NCBI RefSeq assembly: GCF_027943945.1
Contig: NZ_AP027141.1
Coordinates: 372,001-436,000 of the forward strand
Origin: Microbacterium terricola
Lineage (GTDB): Bacteria; Actinomycetota; Actinomycetes; Actinomycetales; Microbacteriaceae
DNA length: 64,000 nt
Direction: 5' to 3'
The translations under genes and the position numbers were made by a program. Each line of letters starts with the position of its first letter. Position 1 is the stretch's first letter. Below, piece after piece: positions 55,266-63,261 of the stretch. The notes under the pieces are model-generated. The model did no database searches. It saw nothing but the letters and a program-made list of their open reading frames with translations, and was not told where the DNA came from.

Positions 55266-55305
55266 CAGCGAGGCCCGCACCCTTCCGGGGGTGCGGGCCT
55301 CGCTG
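55266..55305 (+). terminator. Terminator-like hairpin after rplQ
   Basis: CAGCGAGGCCCGCACCC (55266-55282) pairs perfectly with 55289-55305, 17 base pairs with a six-base loop. No T-tract follows, but the stem is very stable and lies at the end of the ribosomal cluster, just before a promoter for the next gene. Confidence 0.75.
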
Positions 55306-55311
55306 CGTCGG

Positions 55312-55317
55312 TAGGGT
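55312..55317 (+). promoter_or_regulatory. -10 box (TAGGGT) for the GNAT gene, nearly leaderless
   Basis: TAGGGT ends seven bases before GTG 55325, so the transcript would start at or one base before the start codon. The word GGTGGTGCGGG between them is not a well-placed Shine-Dalgarno sequence. No -35 is evident. Confidence 0.5.
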
Positions 55318-55324
55318 GGTGCGG

Positions 55325-56320
55325 GTGAGCGCAGACATCCAGATCCCGCCGCTGCCGGAGCACCCCGACGTCGCCCTGTGGCGGCCAGCCACCCCAGATG
55401 ACATCGACGCCCTGCTCAGCGTCATATCCGCGGCTGACAAGGTCGACCACCCGACCTGGACGACGCCCCGCGAGGACATCGCCGACCAGTTCGAGCTCAG
55501 CCACATCGACCCGGCGCGCGACACCCTCATCGGGTTCGCCGCGGACGGCCGCGCCGTCGCCGTCGGCGCGGCGGTCACCCACCCGTCGCGCGAGTCGCGC
55601 ATCCAGATCCACCTCGAGGGCACCGTGCATCCCGACTGGCGGCGCCGCGGCATCGGCGCGGTGCTCCTCGACTGGGAGGAGGCCCGCGCGCGGCAGCAGT
55701 ACGCCGAGGCCGCCACGGACCTGCCTGGCGAGATCCACATGCACGTCGAGGAAGCGGATGCCGGTGCCGTCGTGCTCGCGGAGAGCCGGGGCCTCGCCTG
55801 CGAACGGTGGTTCACGAGCATGGAGCGCGACAGCGCCGTTCCCGCGCCGGAGGTGGATGCGGGGTCGGTCACGATCATCGCGTACACGCCGCAGCGGTCG
55901 GAAGCCGTCCGCGAGGCCCGCAACGACGCCTTCCGCGACCACTGGGGCAGTCTGCACGCCAACCGCGAGCGCTGGTCGAAGTTCGTCGACGGACCGTTCC
56001 TGCGCCCTGACCTGTCGATGCTCGCGCTGGACGGCGAGCGGGTGGTCGCATTCTGCCTCGCGTCGGTGAACGAGGACGACTGGGCGGCTCTCGGTGCGTC
56101 GCACGCGTACATCGACCTCATCGGCGTCGTGCGCGACCACCGCGGGCTGCGGCGGGCGCCCGCAGTCATCTCCGCCAGCCTGCGCGCCATCGCGGCCGCA
56201 GGCCTGGAGAGGGCGGTGCTCGACGTCGACACCGCCAGCCCCACCGGTGCCAACTCGCTCTACGAGGGCCTCGGATTCACCGCCACCGAGCGCTCCCAGG
56301 TGCTGGTGCGCCACCTCTGA
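55325..56320 (+). CDS. Tandem-GNAT acetyltransferase
   Basis: A 331-residue protein with two GNAT folds. The first (about 18-165) has the acetyl-CoA-binding motif A, H-P-D-W-R-R-R-G-I-G near 101-110. The second (about 180-331) has V-R-D-H-R-G-L-R-R-A near 268-277, where the usual Arg/Gln-x-x-Gly-x-Gly/Ala is degenerate, and ends with N-S-L-Y-E-G-L-G-F. This duplicated layout matches mycothiol synthase (MshD)-type and related acetyltransferases, but I see no basis to name the substrate. GTG 55325 is chosen because the -10 box and the domain start both fit; longer upstream starts would run into the rplQ terminator. It is transcribed alone. Confidence 0.85.
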   Translation: MSADIQIPPLPEHPDVALWRPATPDDIDALLSVISAADKVDHPTWTTPREDIADQFELSHIDPARDTLIGFAADGRAVAVGAAVTHPSRESRIQIHLEGTVHPDWRRRGIGAVLLDWEEARARQQYAEAATDLPGEIHMHVEEADAGAVVLAESRGLACERWFTSMERDSAVPAPEVDAGSVTIIAYTPQRSEAVREARNDAFRDHWGSLHANRERWSKFVDGPFLRPDLSMLALDGERVVAFCLASVNEDDWAALGASHAYIDLIGVVRDHRGLRRAPAVISASLRAIAAAGLERAVLDVDTASPTGANSLYEGLGFTATERSQVLVRHL

Positions 56321-56456
56321 CCCACCGGCGGACCCACCGGCGGCCCCTGCCCCTCTACCGGCGAGCCCGGTCGCGGGTCTATTCTGAGCGCACTCGGGCG
56401 GGGACCCGGGTTCAGGGGCGGTGCCGAAGGCGGTGCCGGCATGTGGGGGGCGGACG

Positions 56457-58616
56457 ATGTCCGAGTCGAGCACGCCGATCGGGGTGCGTCCCGTGCGCCC
56501 TCGCCGCCGCGCCGGGCTGTCGATCTACTCGATCCTGCTGATCATGCTGCTGTCGGTGAGTGTGCTGTCGAGCATCGTGGTCGGCGTCATCGGCTACGTG
56601 AACGGCACGCAGGCACTGCGCGCGATCGCGTACGAGCGGCTCGTCGAGATCCGCGAGAACCGCACCCGCGAGGTCGCGCAGCTGTTCGCCTCGATCGAGA
56701 ACGCCGTGCGACTCGGCGCGCTGAACGAGACCAGCCAGCACGCCGTCGTCGCCTTCACCGAGGCCTTCCGCGACCTGGACGAGTCGTCGCTGTCCGCCGC
56801 CGACCAGTCGGCCCTCGCCGCGTACTACCGCGAGACCTTCGCCAGCGAGCTGTCCGAGGCGACCGGCGAGACCATCGATGGCGGGACGTTCGCGCCGCGC
56901 GGCGCGGCGGCGGAGTACCTGCAGTCGCACTACGTCATCCCGTATGAGACGTGGGAGGACGCCATCCTCTCCGATGACGCGGGCGACGGCAGCGCCTGGT
57001 CGGCGGCCCACGAGCGCTACCACCCGTACTACCGGGCGATGACAGAGCTGCAGGACTTCGAGGACGTCCTCATGCTCGACACCGACGGCAACGTCATCTA
57101 CACGGCATACAAGGGCGTCGACCTGGGCACCAACCTGCTCGACGGCCCGTACCGGATGTCGAACCTCGCGACGGCCTACCGCGACACGATGAGCCGGAAC
57201 ATCGTCGGCGACGTGGTGCTCGCCGACTTCGCGCCGTACAACCCCAGCCTCGGCACGCCCGCCGGCTGGGCGGTGACGCCGATCGCGGTGGACGACACGG
57301 TGGTGGGCGCGCTCGCGATCGAGCTCCCGATCGACCGCATCAACGAGGTCATGACCGTCGGGGGCGACTGGCAGCTGAACGGGCTGGGCGCCACCGGCGA
57401 GACCTTCCTGGTCGGCCGGGACACCACCATGCGCTCGATCTCGCGGATGCTGGTCGCCGACCCCGAGCAGTACGCGACCGCATCCGTCGCCGCCGGCCTG
57501 GCCCCGGCCGCCGCGGCGCTCGGCGTGCGCAACGGCAGCACCCTGCTGCAGCAGACGGTGACCGGCGAGGCCGTCGACGGCGCCTTCAAGGGCAAGAGCG
57601 GCACGGTGCTCATCCGCGACTACCTCGGCCGCGACAGTCTCGCCGCGTACGCGCCCCTGGGCGTGGACGGGCTGGACTGGGCGATCGTCGCCCAGGAGAC
57701 CAGCGCCGAGGCGCTCGTGCCGGTCGAGGACTTCACCCGCAATCTGATCCTCTCGACCGCCGGCATGATCATCTTCGTCTGCCTGCTCTCGCTCGTGCTG
57801 GCGCAGATCTTCGTGCGGCCCCTGCGCCGGCTCAAGGCGGCCGCGCAGCGCATCGGCGCGGGGGAGGAGGGCGTCCAGGTCGACGCAGGGTCGAGCGACG
57901 AGCTGGCCGACGTCGCCAAGGCGTTCAACGACATGAGCCGGAGTCTGCAGGTCAAGAGCGACCTCATCCTCGAGCAGGAGAAGGCGAACGAGCAGCTCAT
58001 CCTGTCGTTCATGCCGGAGGGGATGGCCAGCAGGTACCGGCACGGCGACGACGCGATCACGCAGGACAGCGAGGACGTCACGGTGGTCTTCGCGGACATC
58101 GTCGGCTTCGAGGAGCTGGCGCTGACGCTGACGTCCGAAGACGCGGTGGCGCGGCTGAACGATCTGATCCGCACCTTCGATGAGGCCGCGGAGCGCCACG
58201 GCGTCGAGCGGGTGCGCACCACCAGGCAGAGCTACCTGGCCAGCTGCGGCCTCGCGACTCCGCGGGTCGACAACGCGCGGAGGGCGGTGGACTTCGCGAT
58301 CGAGCTGTCGACCATCCTCGAGCGGTACTCGACCCAGCAGGGGGTCGACCTGGGCCTGCGCGCGGGGCTCGACTCCGGGCGGGTCACGAGCGGACTGATC
58401 GGACGCGCCAGGGTCGTCTACGACATGTGGGGGGATGCGGTGAACCTCGCGTTCCGGGTGCAGGGCGACTCGGATGAACCGGGGATCTACCTCACGCAGC
58501 GCGTCGCCGACCGCCTGCCGGAGTCGGTGTCGATGACGCCGGCGGGTGAGATCGACACCCAGTCCGGCACCCAGCGGGTCTGGCGGGTCGAGACCCCGGC
58601 CACCGTGGAGGCGTGA
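56457..58616 (+). CDS. Membrane class III nucleotide cyclase with sensor and HAMP, missing one metal-binding Asp
   Basis: A 719-residue protein: cytoplasmic N-terminus, helix (about 20-45), an extracytoplasmic sensor resembling a double-Cache domain (about 46-430), second helix (about 435-460), HAMP (about 461-512) and a C-terminal class III cyclase domain (about 538-700). Asp547 in F-A-D-I, Asp656 in Y-D-M-W, Asn663 and Arg667 match catalytic or substrate positions of Rv1625c-type cyclases. The second metal-binding Asp is replaced by Gln591 (T-T-R-Q-S-Y instead of x-x-G-D-x-Y), and the substrate-specifying Lys is Arg587. Start ATG 56457 follows a G-rich site; GTG 56421 is possible. It is directly coupled to the channel gene downstream. 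Low or absent cyclase activity is likely. Confidence 0.85.
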   Translation: MSESSTPIGVRPVRPRRRAGLSIYSILLIMLLSVSVLSSIVVGVIGYVNGTQALRAIAYERLVEIRENRTREVAQLFASIENAVRLGALNETSQHAVVAFTEAFRDLDESSLSAADQSALAAYYRETFASELSEATGETIDGGTFAPRGAAAEYLQSHYVIPYETWEDAILSDDAGDGSAWSAAHERYHPYYRAMTELQDFEDVLMLDTDGNVIYTAYKGVDLGTNLLDGPYRMSNLATAYRDTMSRNIVGDVVLADFAPYNPSLGTPAGWAVTPIAVDDTVVGALAIELPIDRINEVMTVGGDWQLNGLGATGETFLVGRDTTMRSISRMLVADPEQYATASVAAGLAPAAAALGVRNGSTLLQQTVTGEAVDGAFKGKSGTVLIRDYLGRDSLAAYAPLGVDGLDWAIVAQETSAEALVPVEDFTRNLILSTAGMIIFVCLLSLVLAQIFVRPLRRLKAAAQRIGAGEEGVQVDAGSSDELADVAKAFNDMSRSLQVKSDLILEQEKANEQLILSFMPEGMASRYRHGDDAITQDSEDVTVVFADIVGFEELALTLTSEDAVARLNDLIRTFDEAAERHGVERVRTTRQSYLASCGLATPRVDNARRAVDFAIELSTILERYSTQQGVDLGLRAGLDSGRVTSGLIGRARVVYDMWGDAVNLAFRVQGDSDEPGIYLTQRVADRLPESVSMTPAGEIDTQSGTQRVWRVETPATVEA

Positions 58617-60049
58617 TGGCCGACATCGTCTCGCAGCCCTGGTTCTGGCCGGCCGTGATCGTGTCGGTCGGCCTGCCGCTCATGCTCATCGGGCTCACCG
58701 AGCTCTCGAACGCGATGGTCCGCCGCGGCAGCCGAGCAGCCCCGATCGTGCTCACGGTGCGCAACTACCTCGTGCCGGTCGCGGGCGTCCTGGTGCTGAT
58801 CAGCCAGCCGGGCGCCTGGCAGGGCACCGGCACGTGGCCCCGGGTGATCTGGACGATCTTCGGGCTCCTCGTGATCGTCGTGACGATCAACGCCGTCAAC
58901 CACCTCGTCTTCCACCGGGCGGAGAAGGGGTCGTGGCGCGACAGGTTCCCGACCATCTTCAGCGACCTGATCCGGTTCGTCTTCATCATCGTGGGCATCG
59001 CCGCGGTGTTCTGGTGGGTGTGGGACGCCGACATCGCCGGTGTCTTCGCGGCGCTCGGGGTGACCTCGATCGTCATCGGCTTCGCGCTGCAGTCGGCGGT
59101 CGGCTCCATCGTGTCCGGGCTGTTCCTCGTCTTCGAGGCGCCGTTCGAGCTGGGCGACTGGCTCGAGGTCGACGGCACCCGCGGGCAGATCGTGGAGGTG
59201 AACTGGCGCGCCGTGCACCTCGAGACCGGCAACGGCATCGTGGTCATGCCCACCGCAGAGCTCGCCGGGGCGTCGTTCACGAACCTGTCGCGCAGCCCCG
59301 AGCCGTACGCCGCGACCGCCGAGCTGCTGTTCGGCACCGACGACCCGCCCGGTCGGGTGCGCGAGCTGCTCGTGCAGGTGGCGCGCGACATCCCGCTGCT
59401 GTCGCCGAAGGCCACGCCGACCGCGTCGAGCCTGACCGGTTCCCGCTACGCGGTGTCGCTGCCGCTGGCGAACCCGGGCGACCACGACGTGGTGGTCGAC
59501 ACGTTCCTCACCCGCGTCTGGTACGCCGCGCGGCGGGCGGAGCTGCACCTCGATGCCGATGCGACGGACGAGTGGCGCACCGACGAGCACCTCGCCGCCG
59601 CACTGCGCCAGATCGCCCCGCTGCTCAGCCTGCGTCCGGACGAGGTGGAGGCGCTGAGCGGCGCCGCATGGCTCGAGCGGTACTGCTCGGGAGAGTCCCT
59701 CCTGCTCCCGGGCAGCGTGCCCACCGAGACCCGGTTCATCCTGAAGGGGACCGTGGTGCTCGGCATCCCGACGGACGACAACGGCTTCGTCCAGGTGGCC
59801 GCGCTCGGCCGCGACGACGCGGTGGGGCTGACGGCGCTCTCACGCACCCAGACCGTGTCGCAGGCGGTCGCCACCAGCGAGGTCGACGTGGTCGCGCTGC
59901 CGGTGCGGCTGCTCGACGACGTGGTGCGTCAGCATCCGGTCGTCGCCCGCGAGATCGTGCGCGAGAGCGAGAACCGCGTGCGGCAGGCGCGGCTCGCGAT
60001 GACCTCGGTGGGCTCGCGGCTGCCGTACGGGCGGCCCGTGCTGGGCTGA
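58616..60049 (+). CDS. MscS-family channel with C-terminal cyclic-nucleotide-binding-like domain (bCNG type)
   Basis: A 477-residue protein. Four or five N-terminal helices (within about 8-160) end in the MscS pore helix region (V-I-G-F-A-L-Q-S-A-V-G) and the beta domain start (P-F-E-L-G-D-W-L-E-V), about 140-225. A C-terminal CRP-like beta roll spans about 340-455 (G-E-S-L-L-L-P-G, then F-I-L-K-G-T-V). The phosphate-binding cassette is degenerate: where G-E-L and a later Arg are expected, it reads G404-L405-T with V414/S415, so both Glu and Arg are missing. The start overlaps the cyclase stop (TGATG), with GGAGG four bases upstream; GTG 58613 is an alternative. Known bCNG channels are gated or modulated by cAMP; this one may sense something else. 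Confidence 0.88.
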   Translation: MADIVSQPWFWPAVIVSVGLPLMLIGLTELSNAMVRRGSRAAPIVLTVRNYLVPVAGVLVLISQPGAWQGTGTWPRVIWTIFGLLVIVVTINAVNHLVFHRAEKGSWRDRFPTIFSDLIRFVFIIVGIAAVFWWVWDADIAGVFAALGVTSIVIGFALQSAVGSIVSGLFLVFEAPFELGDWLEVDGTRGQIVEVNWRAVHLETGNGIVVMPTAELAGASFTNLSRSPEPYAATAELLFGTDDPPGRVRELLVQVARDIPLLSPKATPTASSLTGSRYAVSLPLANPGDHDVVVDTFLTRVWYAARRAELHLDADATDEWRTDEHLAAALRQIAPLLSLRPDEVEALSGAAWLERYCSGESLLLPGSVPTETRFILKGTVVLGIPTDDNGFVQVAALGRDDAVGLTALSRTQTVSQAVATSEVDVVALPVRLLDDVVRQHPVVAREIVRESENRVRQARLAMTSVGSRLPYGRPVLG

Positions 60050-60068
60050 TCGCCGCCAGGGGGCTGGG

Positions 60069-60074
60069 TACGCT
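60069..60074 (+). promoter_or_regulatory. -10 box (TACGCT) for leaderless truA
   Basis: TACGCT ends six bases before GTG 60081, so +1 would coincide with the start codon, as seen at 908. The intervening GGGGGA could also work as a weak ribosome binding site. No -35 is evident. Confidence 0.45.
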
Positions 60075-60080
60075 GGGGGA

Positions 60081-60941
60081 GTGCGCATCCGCCTCGACCT
60101 CGCCTACGACGGCACGCACTTCCGCGGGTGGGCCAGGCAGCCGGGACTGCGCACCGTGCAGGGCACCCTCGAGGACGCGCTGGCCCGCGTCCTCGGCGGC
60201 GACCCGAGACTCGTGGTCGCCGGGCGCACCGACGCGGGCGTGCACGCCGCCGGCCAGACCGCGCACCTCGATCTCGACGAGGAGCAGTCGGCCAGGGTGA
60301 TGCAGCGGTCGGGCCGGCCCGGCGCTGAGCCCGACCCGGTCGCGGCCCTCGCCCGGCGGGCGACCGGCGTCCTCGGCGCCTACTCCGACGTCGCGATCCA
60401 CCGCTCGTCGATCGCGCCCGCGGGGTTCGACGCCCGCTTCTCGGCGGTGTGGCGCCGCTACGAGTACCGGGTCGCCGATCGCATCGCCGGCTACGACCCG
60501 CTCGAGCGGCATCGCACCACGAACGTGCGCGCCGAGCTCGACGTGACGGCGATGGATGCTGCCGCCCGCTCCCTCATCGGGCTGCACGACTTCGCCGCCT
60601 ACTGCAAGCCGCGCGAGGAGGCGACGACGATCCGCACGCTGCTCGATTTCGGGTGGCGACGCGACGAGAGCACCGGGGTGCTGATCGCGGCCGTGCGCGC
60701 CGACGCGTTCTGCCACAGCATGGTCAGGGCGCTGGTCGGCGGCTGCGTCGCGGTCGGGGAGGGCAGGCTCGACGTCGACGATCTCGCCGACATCCGTGAC
60801 GGACTCGATCGGGTGCCCGAGATCAAGGTCCTCGCGGCGCGCGGACTGACCCTCACCGAGGTCGGCTACCCGGCCGACGACCAGCTGGCCGGGCGCGCCG
60901 AGCAGACGAGGGCACGGCGCGCGCTGACCGGCGACGAGTAG
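60081..60941 (+). CDS. truA: tRNA pseudouridine synthase A
   Basis: A 286-residue enzyme that isomerises uridines 38-40 in the anticodon arm. The catalytic Asp51 lies in G-R-T-D-A-G-V-H-A. The conserved F-H-A-R-F-S-like segment appears as F-D-A-R-F-S, and the C-terminal F-C-H-S-M-V-R loop is present. An insertion of about 15 residues (near 68-90) lengthens it slightly compared with the E. coli enzyme. GTG 60081 is the only start before the conserved R-I-R-L-D-L-A-Y-D-G. In many bacteria truA follows rplQ; here three genes intervene. Confidence 0.96.
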   Translation: MRIRLDLAYDGTHFRGWARQPGLRTVQGTLEDALARVLGGDPRLVVAGRTDAGVHAAGQTAHLDLDEEQSARVMQRSGRPGAEPDPVAALARRATGVLGAYSDVAIHRSSIAPAGFDARFSAVWRRYEYRVADRIAGYDPLERHRTTNVRAELDVTAMDAAARSLIGLHDFAAYCKPREEATTIRTLLDFGWRRDESTGVLIAAVRADAFCHSMVRALVGGCVAVGEGRLDVDDLADIRDGLDRVPEIKVLAARGLTLTEVGYPADDQLAGRAEQTRARRALTGDE

Positions 60942-61007
60942 CCGCCGCATCCGCCCCTGCCCGCTATGTATTCGGCGAGAGTTCTCGAGTGGCCACGCTC
61001 GTCGTCC

Positions 61008-61013
61008 TAGGCT
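61008..61013 (+). promoter_or_regulatory. -10 box (TAGGCT) before the EEP-family gene
   Basis: TAGGCT predicts a start near 61020, three bases before ATG 61023, so the transcript would be almost leaderless. GGAGCC between them is at most a poor ribosome binding site. No good -35 is visible. Confidence 0.45.
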
Positions 61014-61022
61014 GGAGCCACG

Positions 61023-61715
61023 ATGAAGGTCATCTCCTACAACCTCCGCAAGCACCGTGCCGCGGGCGAGCTCGCCCATCTCGTCGAGCTCCACGGGGCC
61101 GACGTGCTGTGCCTGCAGGAGTACGACACGTCGGACATCCCCGAGCACATCGGCGGCCTGCGGCTGGCCGAGGCCACTCAGCGCAACAGGCTCGGGCTCG
61201 CCGTCTACTACCGCGAGAACCTGTACCGCGCCGTCGAGGTGCGTTCGCTCGCGCTGAAGAAGTCGCTGCACGACCGGGTGCTCAAGCCCGCGGAGGAGCG
61301 CCTGCTGGGCGTGCGCCTGCACGACATCGACGAGAACCGCGACGTCATCGTGGCGTCGTTCCACGCGGCGCCGCTCACCGCGCTCAACTCACTCCGCCGG
61401 CATCAGATCCGGGCGGCGCTCGACGAGCTCGCGACGCTCGGCGACGGGCTGCCCGCCCTCATGGTCGGCGACTACAACTACCCCGTCTTCAAGGAGAAGC
61501 TCAGCGAGAAGGTGCGCGCGCACGGCTACGAGCTGAGCCTCAGCGACGCCCGCACGTACACGCGCTACCGCTTCTTCCGCGGGCACTACGACTTCGCGAC
61601 CTCGTACGGGTTCCGGATCGACGGCATCACGACGCTGCCGCAGGGCCTGAGCGATCACCTGCCCATTCTGGTCAGCGCGTCCGTGTCGATGGATGCGGCC
61701 GCTCCGGCGGCCTGA
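61023..61715 (+). CDS. Endonuclease/exonuclease/phosphatase (EEP) family hydrolase
   Basis: A 230-residue single-domain EEP protein. Asn7, the Q32-E33 pair (metal-binding Glu), His114, G-D150-Y-N152 and the terminal S-D211-H212 motif correspond to the catalytic set of the DNase I/exonuclease III superfamily. No signal peptide is present, so it acts in the cytoplasm. The substrate (DNA, RNA or a phosphodiester/phospholipid) cannot be told from sequence. It is monocistronic, between truA and a strong bidirectional terminator. Confidence 0.88.
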   Translation: MKVISYNLRKHRAAGELAHLVELHGADVLCLQEYDTSDIPEHIGGLRLAEATQRNRLGLAVYYRENLYRAVEVRSLALKKSLHDRVLKPAEERLLGVRLHDIDENRDVIVASFHAAPLTALNSLRRHQIRAALDELATLGDGLPALMVGDYNYPVFKEKLSEKVRAHGYELSLSDARTYTRYRFFRGHYDFATSYGFRIDGITTLPQGLSDHLPILVSASVSMDAAAPAA

Positions 61716-61749
61716 ACGCCCGCGTTCGCCAGGAGCGCCCCGCAGACAG

Positions 61750-61782
61750 CGAAAAGCCCCGGTCGTCGACCGGGGCTTTTCG
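61750..61782. terminator. Bidirectional intrinsic terminator
   Basis: CGAAAAGCCCCGGTC (61750-61764) pairs perfectly with 61768-61782, 15 base pairs around GTC. The arms provide TTTT on the right for the + strand and, by symmetry, on the left for the - strand. It lies between convergent genes and should stop both. Confidence 0.9.
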
Positions 61783-61798
61783 GTGAGTTCAGATCAGA

Positions 61799-62350
61799 TC
61801 AGATCGAGGCTCGCTGGCGCTGGCGGCGCACCGTGCCGGCGACCGCGATGCTCGCACCTGCGAGGACCAGGGCGCCGCCGCCGATCCACAGGCCGAGGAG
61901 CGCGTTGCCGTCGACGCCGGTTGCGCCGAGCTCGCCCGTGGCGACGCCCGTGCTCAGGATGACCGGGTCAGCGGCACCGGAGACCTCGCCGGTTGCCTGC
62001 AGCGTGTAGTCGCCCGAGGCGTTCGAGGGGAGCGTGACGGTCGCGCTGACCGCACCGCTCGCGTCTGCGTCCTTGGTGCCGAGGTCGGCGGTCACGACCG
62101 CGAACTTGACGAACGCGAGGGTTGCGCCGGACGCGTTCTCGCCGGTCAGGGTGAAGGAGACGCCCTCGTTCGGCTCGAAGCCGGTGAAGGGAACCGTCAC
62201 GGTTCCGCCGGGAGCGACGGTGACACTGCCGTTGACAGTGGAGGACGGCGGGTAGCCCTCGTCGGTGGCGGCGTTCGCGACCATGGGCGTGGCGACGAGG
62301 GCGGCTGCGAGCAGAGTCGCCGCCGCGAAGGCCTTGAGCGAGTTCTTCAT
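61799..62350 (-). CDS. Small secreted wall-anchored protein with LGATG sorting-like signal
   Basis: A 183-residue protein with a signal peptide (M-K-N-S-L-K-A-F, hydrophobic core, cleavage near A-N-A). An Ig-like beta-sandwich domain follows (about 35-130; T-V-A-P-G-G-T-V-T-V-P-F-T-G-F). The C-terminus has L-G-A-T-G (about 145-149), a hydrophobic helix and R-R-Q-R-Q-R, the layout of a sortase substrate with a non-canonical motif. ATG at 62350 is preferred because AGGA lies just upstream and it gives a proper signal peptide. It is transcribed convergently with the EEP gene and divergently from the lipoprotein gene. Function unknown. Confidence 0.8.
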   Translation of the reverse strand: MKNSLKAFAAATLLAAALVATPMVANAATDEGYPPSSTVNGSVTVAPGGTVTVPFTGFEPNEGVSFTLTGENASGATLAFVKFAVVTADLGTKDADASGAVSATVTLPSNASGDYTLQATGEVSGAADPVILSTGVATGELGATGVDGNALLGLWIGGGALVLAGASIAVAGTVRRQRQRASI

Positions 62351-62452
62351 GGCATCCTGCTTTCGTTGGTGAGTCCATGGCTGCGGCCCGGCCGCTGCCT
62401 GGCGCATCCGGATTGACCGGAACCGACGTCGGGGGGACACTGCTTCTCTGCC

Positions 62453-62482
62453 AGTATCGGGGTTCGGCGACGTGTTGCGCAA
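62453..62482 (-). promoter_or_regulatory. Promoter of the wall-anchored protein gene
   Basis: Read on the minus strand, TTGCGC (62482-62477) and GATACT (62458-62453) are 18 bases apart, giving a leader of about 100 bases before the ATG at 62350. The region between the divergent genes is locally less GC-rich. Confidence 0.5.
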
Positions 62483-62540
62483 ATCTTGCGCGTTGCGATC
62501 TTGTAAACGATCGTCATGCGACCTCCCAGGACCCGCCCTC

Positions 62541-62546
62541 TAGACT
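62541..62546 (+). promoter_or_regulatory. -10 box (TAGACT) for the lipoprotein gene
   Basis: TAGACT is identical to the -10 of the S10 operon promoter. It predicts a start near 62553, with AGGAGG (62560-62564 region) and ATG 62570 following. The -35 position is not consensus. Confidence 0.5.
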
Positions 62547-62569
62547 GGCGAGCGGATCCAGGAGGCACC

Positions 62570-63169
62570 ATGCGACAGCGTCACGCCCGCACTCTCGCGC
62601 TCGCGACGGCCGTCGCGGTCGGCGCCGCGGCGCTCACGGGGTGCGGTCCTGCGCCGTGGACGAACCCGGCCGGCTCTCCGACGCCCAGTGCGACCGAGAC
62701 CGTCGCGCCCCCGGTATCGAACGACCTCTCCGGCGGCAGCACGGAGCGCGAGCTGACCGCGGGAGCGGTCGCCGCATCCGTCAACTACTGGTCGGAACTG
62801 TCCATGGACCGGTGGACGGCCAACGCGGTGAAGCCGATCAGTCTGTCGCTCGTCACGACCGTGACCCCGGACGACGGGCAGAAGGTGTACCTGCAGAAGG
62901 CGACCATGGTCGCGGTGCCGGCCAACGCGACCGAGACCTTCGACGCGCTGCCGCCCCAGACGGATTCCGCCACCGTCAATCCCGGGTACCTCGTGCTGGA
63001 TCCGTACAGCTACTCGCAGACGTTCAACGTCGGCACGGTGCCCGCCGAGGCGACCTACGTGACGGTCCAGTTCACGTACGACTTCCTGGTGCAGACCGCG
63101 CCGAAGTCGAAGGAGTACGCCAAGCAGACCGCGACCGACACGCTCACGGTGGCGATCGCCGCCGGCTGA
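62570..63169 (+). CDS. Putative lipoprotein
   Basis: A 199-residue protein with a lipoprotein signal peptide (R-Q-R-H-A-R-T, hydrophobic core, lipobox L-T-G-C near residues 22-25). A Ser/Pro/Thr linker leads to a beta-rich domain (about 60-195) with no recognised family. ATG 62570 is chosen because GGAGG is properly spaced and it starts the signal peptide; an upstream in-frame ATG (62516) would precede the -10 box. Its domain is similar in pattern to that of the next gene, suggesting a duplicated pair. Confidence 0.78.
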   Translation: MRQRHARTLALATAVAVGAAALTGCGPAPWTNPAGSPTPSATETVAPPVSNDLSGGSTERELTAGAVAASVNYWSELSMDRWTANAVKPISLSLVTTVTPDDGQKVYLQKATMVAVPANATETFDALPPQTDSATVNPGYLVLDPYSYSQTFNVGTVPAEATYVTVQFTYDFLVQTAPKSKEYAKQTATDTLTVAIAAG

Positions 63170-63248
63170 CCTCAGGGTCGTCTCAAGATCGTCTGAAGAA
63201 ACCGTCAAGGCATCCCGGATCGGCCCGAATCGCCTTCGACGGCCTGCT

Positions 63249-63254
63249 TACACT
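63249..63254 (+). promoter_or_regulatory. -10 box (TACACT) for the second lipoprotein gene, nearly leaderless
   Basis: TACACT ends seven bases before GTG 63262, with +1 expected at 63261 or 63262. There is no Shine-Dalgarno sequence between them. The geometry matches the boxes at 908, 55312 and 60069. Confidence 0.45.
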
Positions 63255-63261
63255 GCCGTCC

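Noticed and set aside
61788..61808. AGATC direct repeats near the end of the minus-strand gene
   Set aside because: Only three short copies overlapping a stop codon; consistent with chance and no sign of a larger array.
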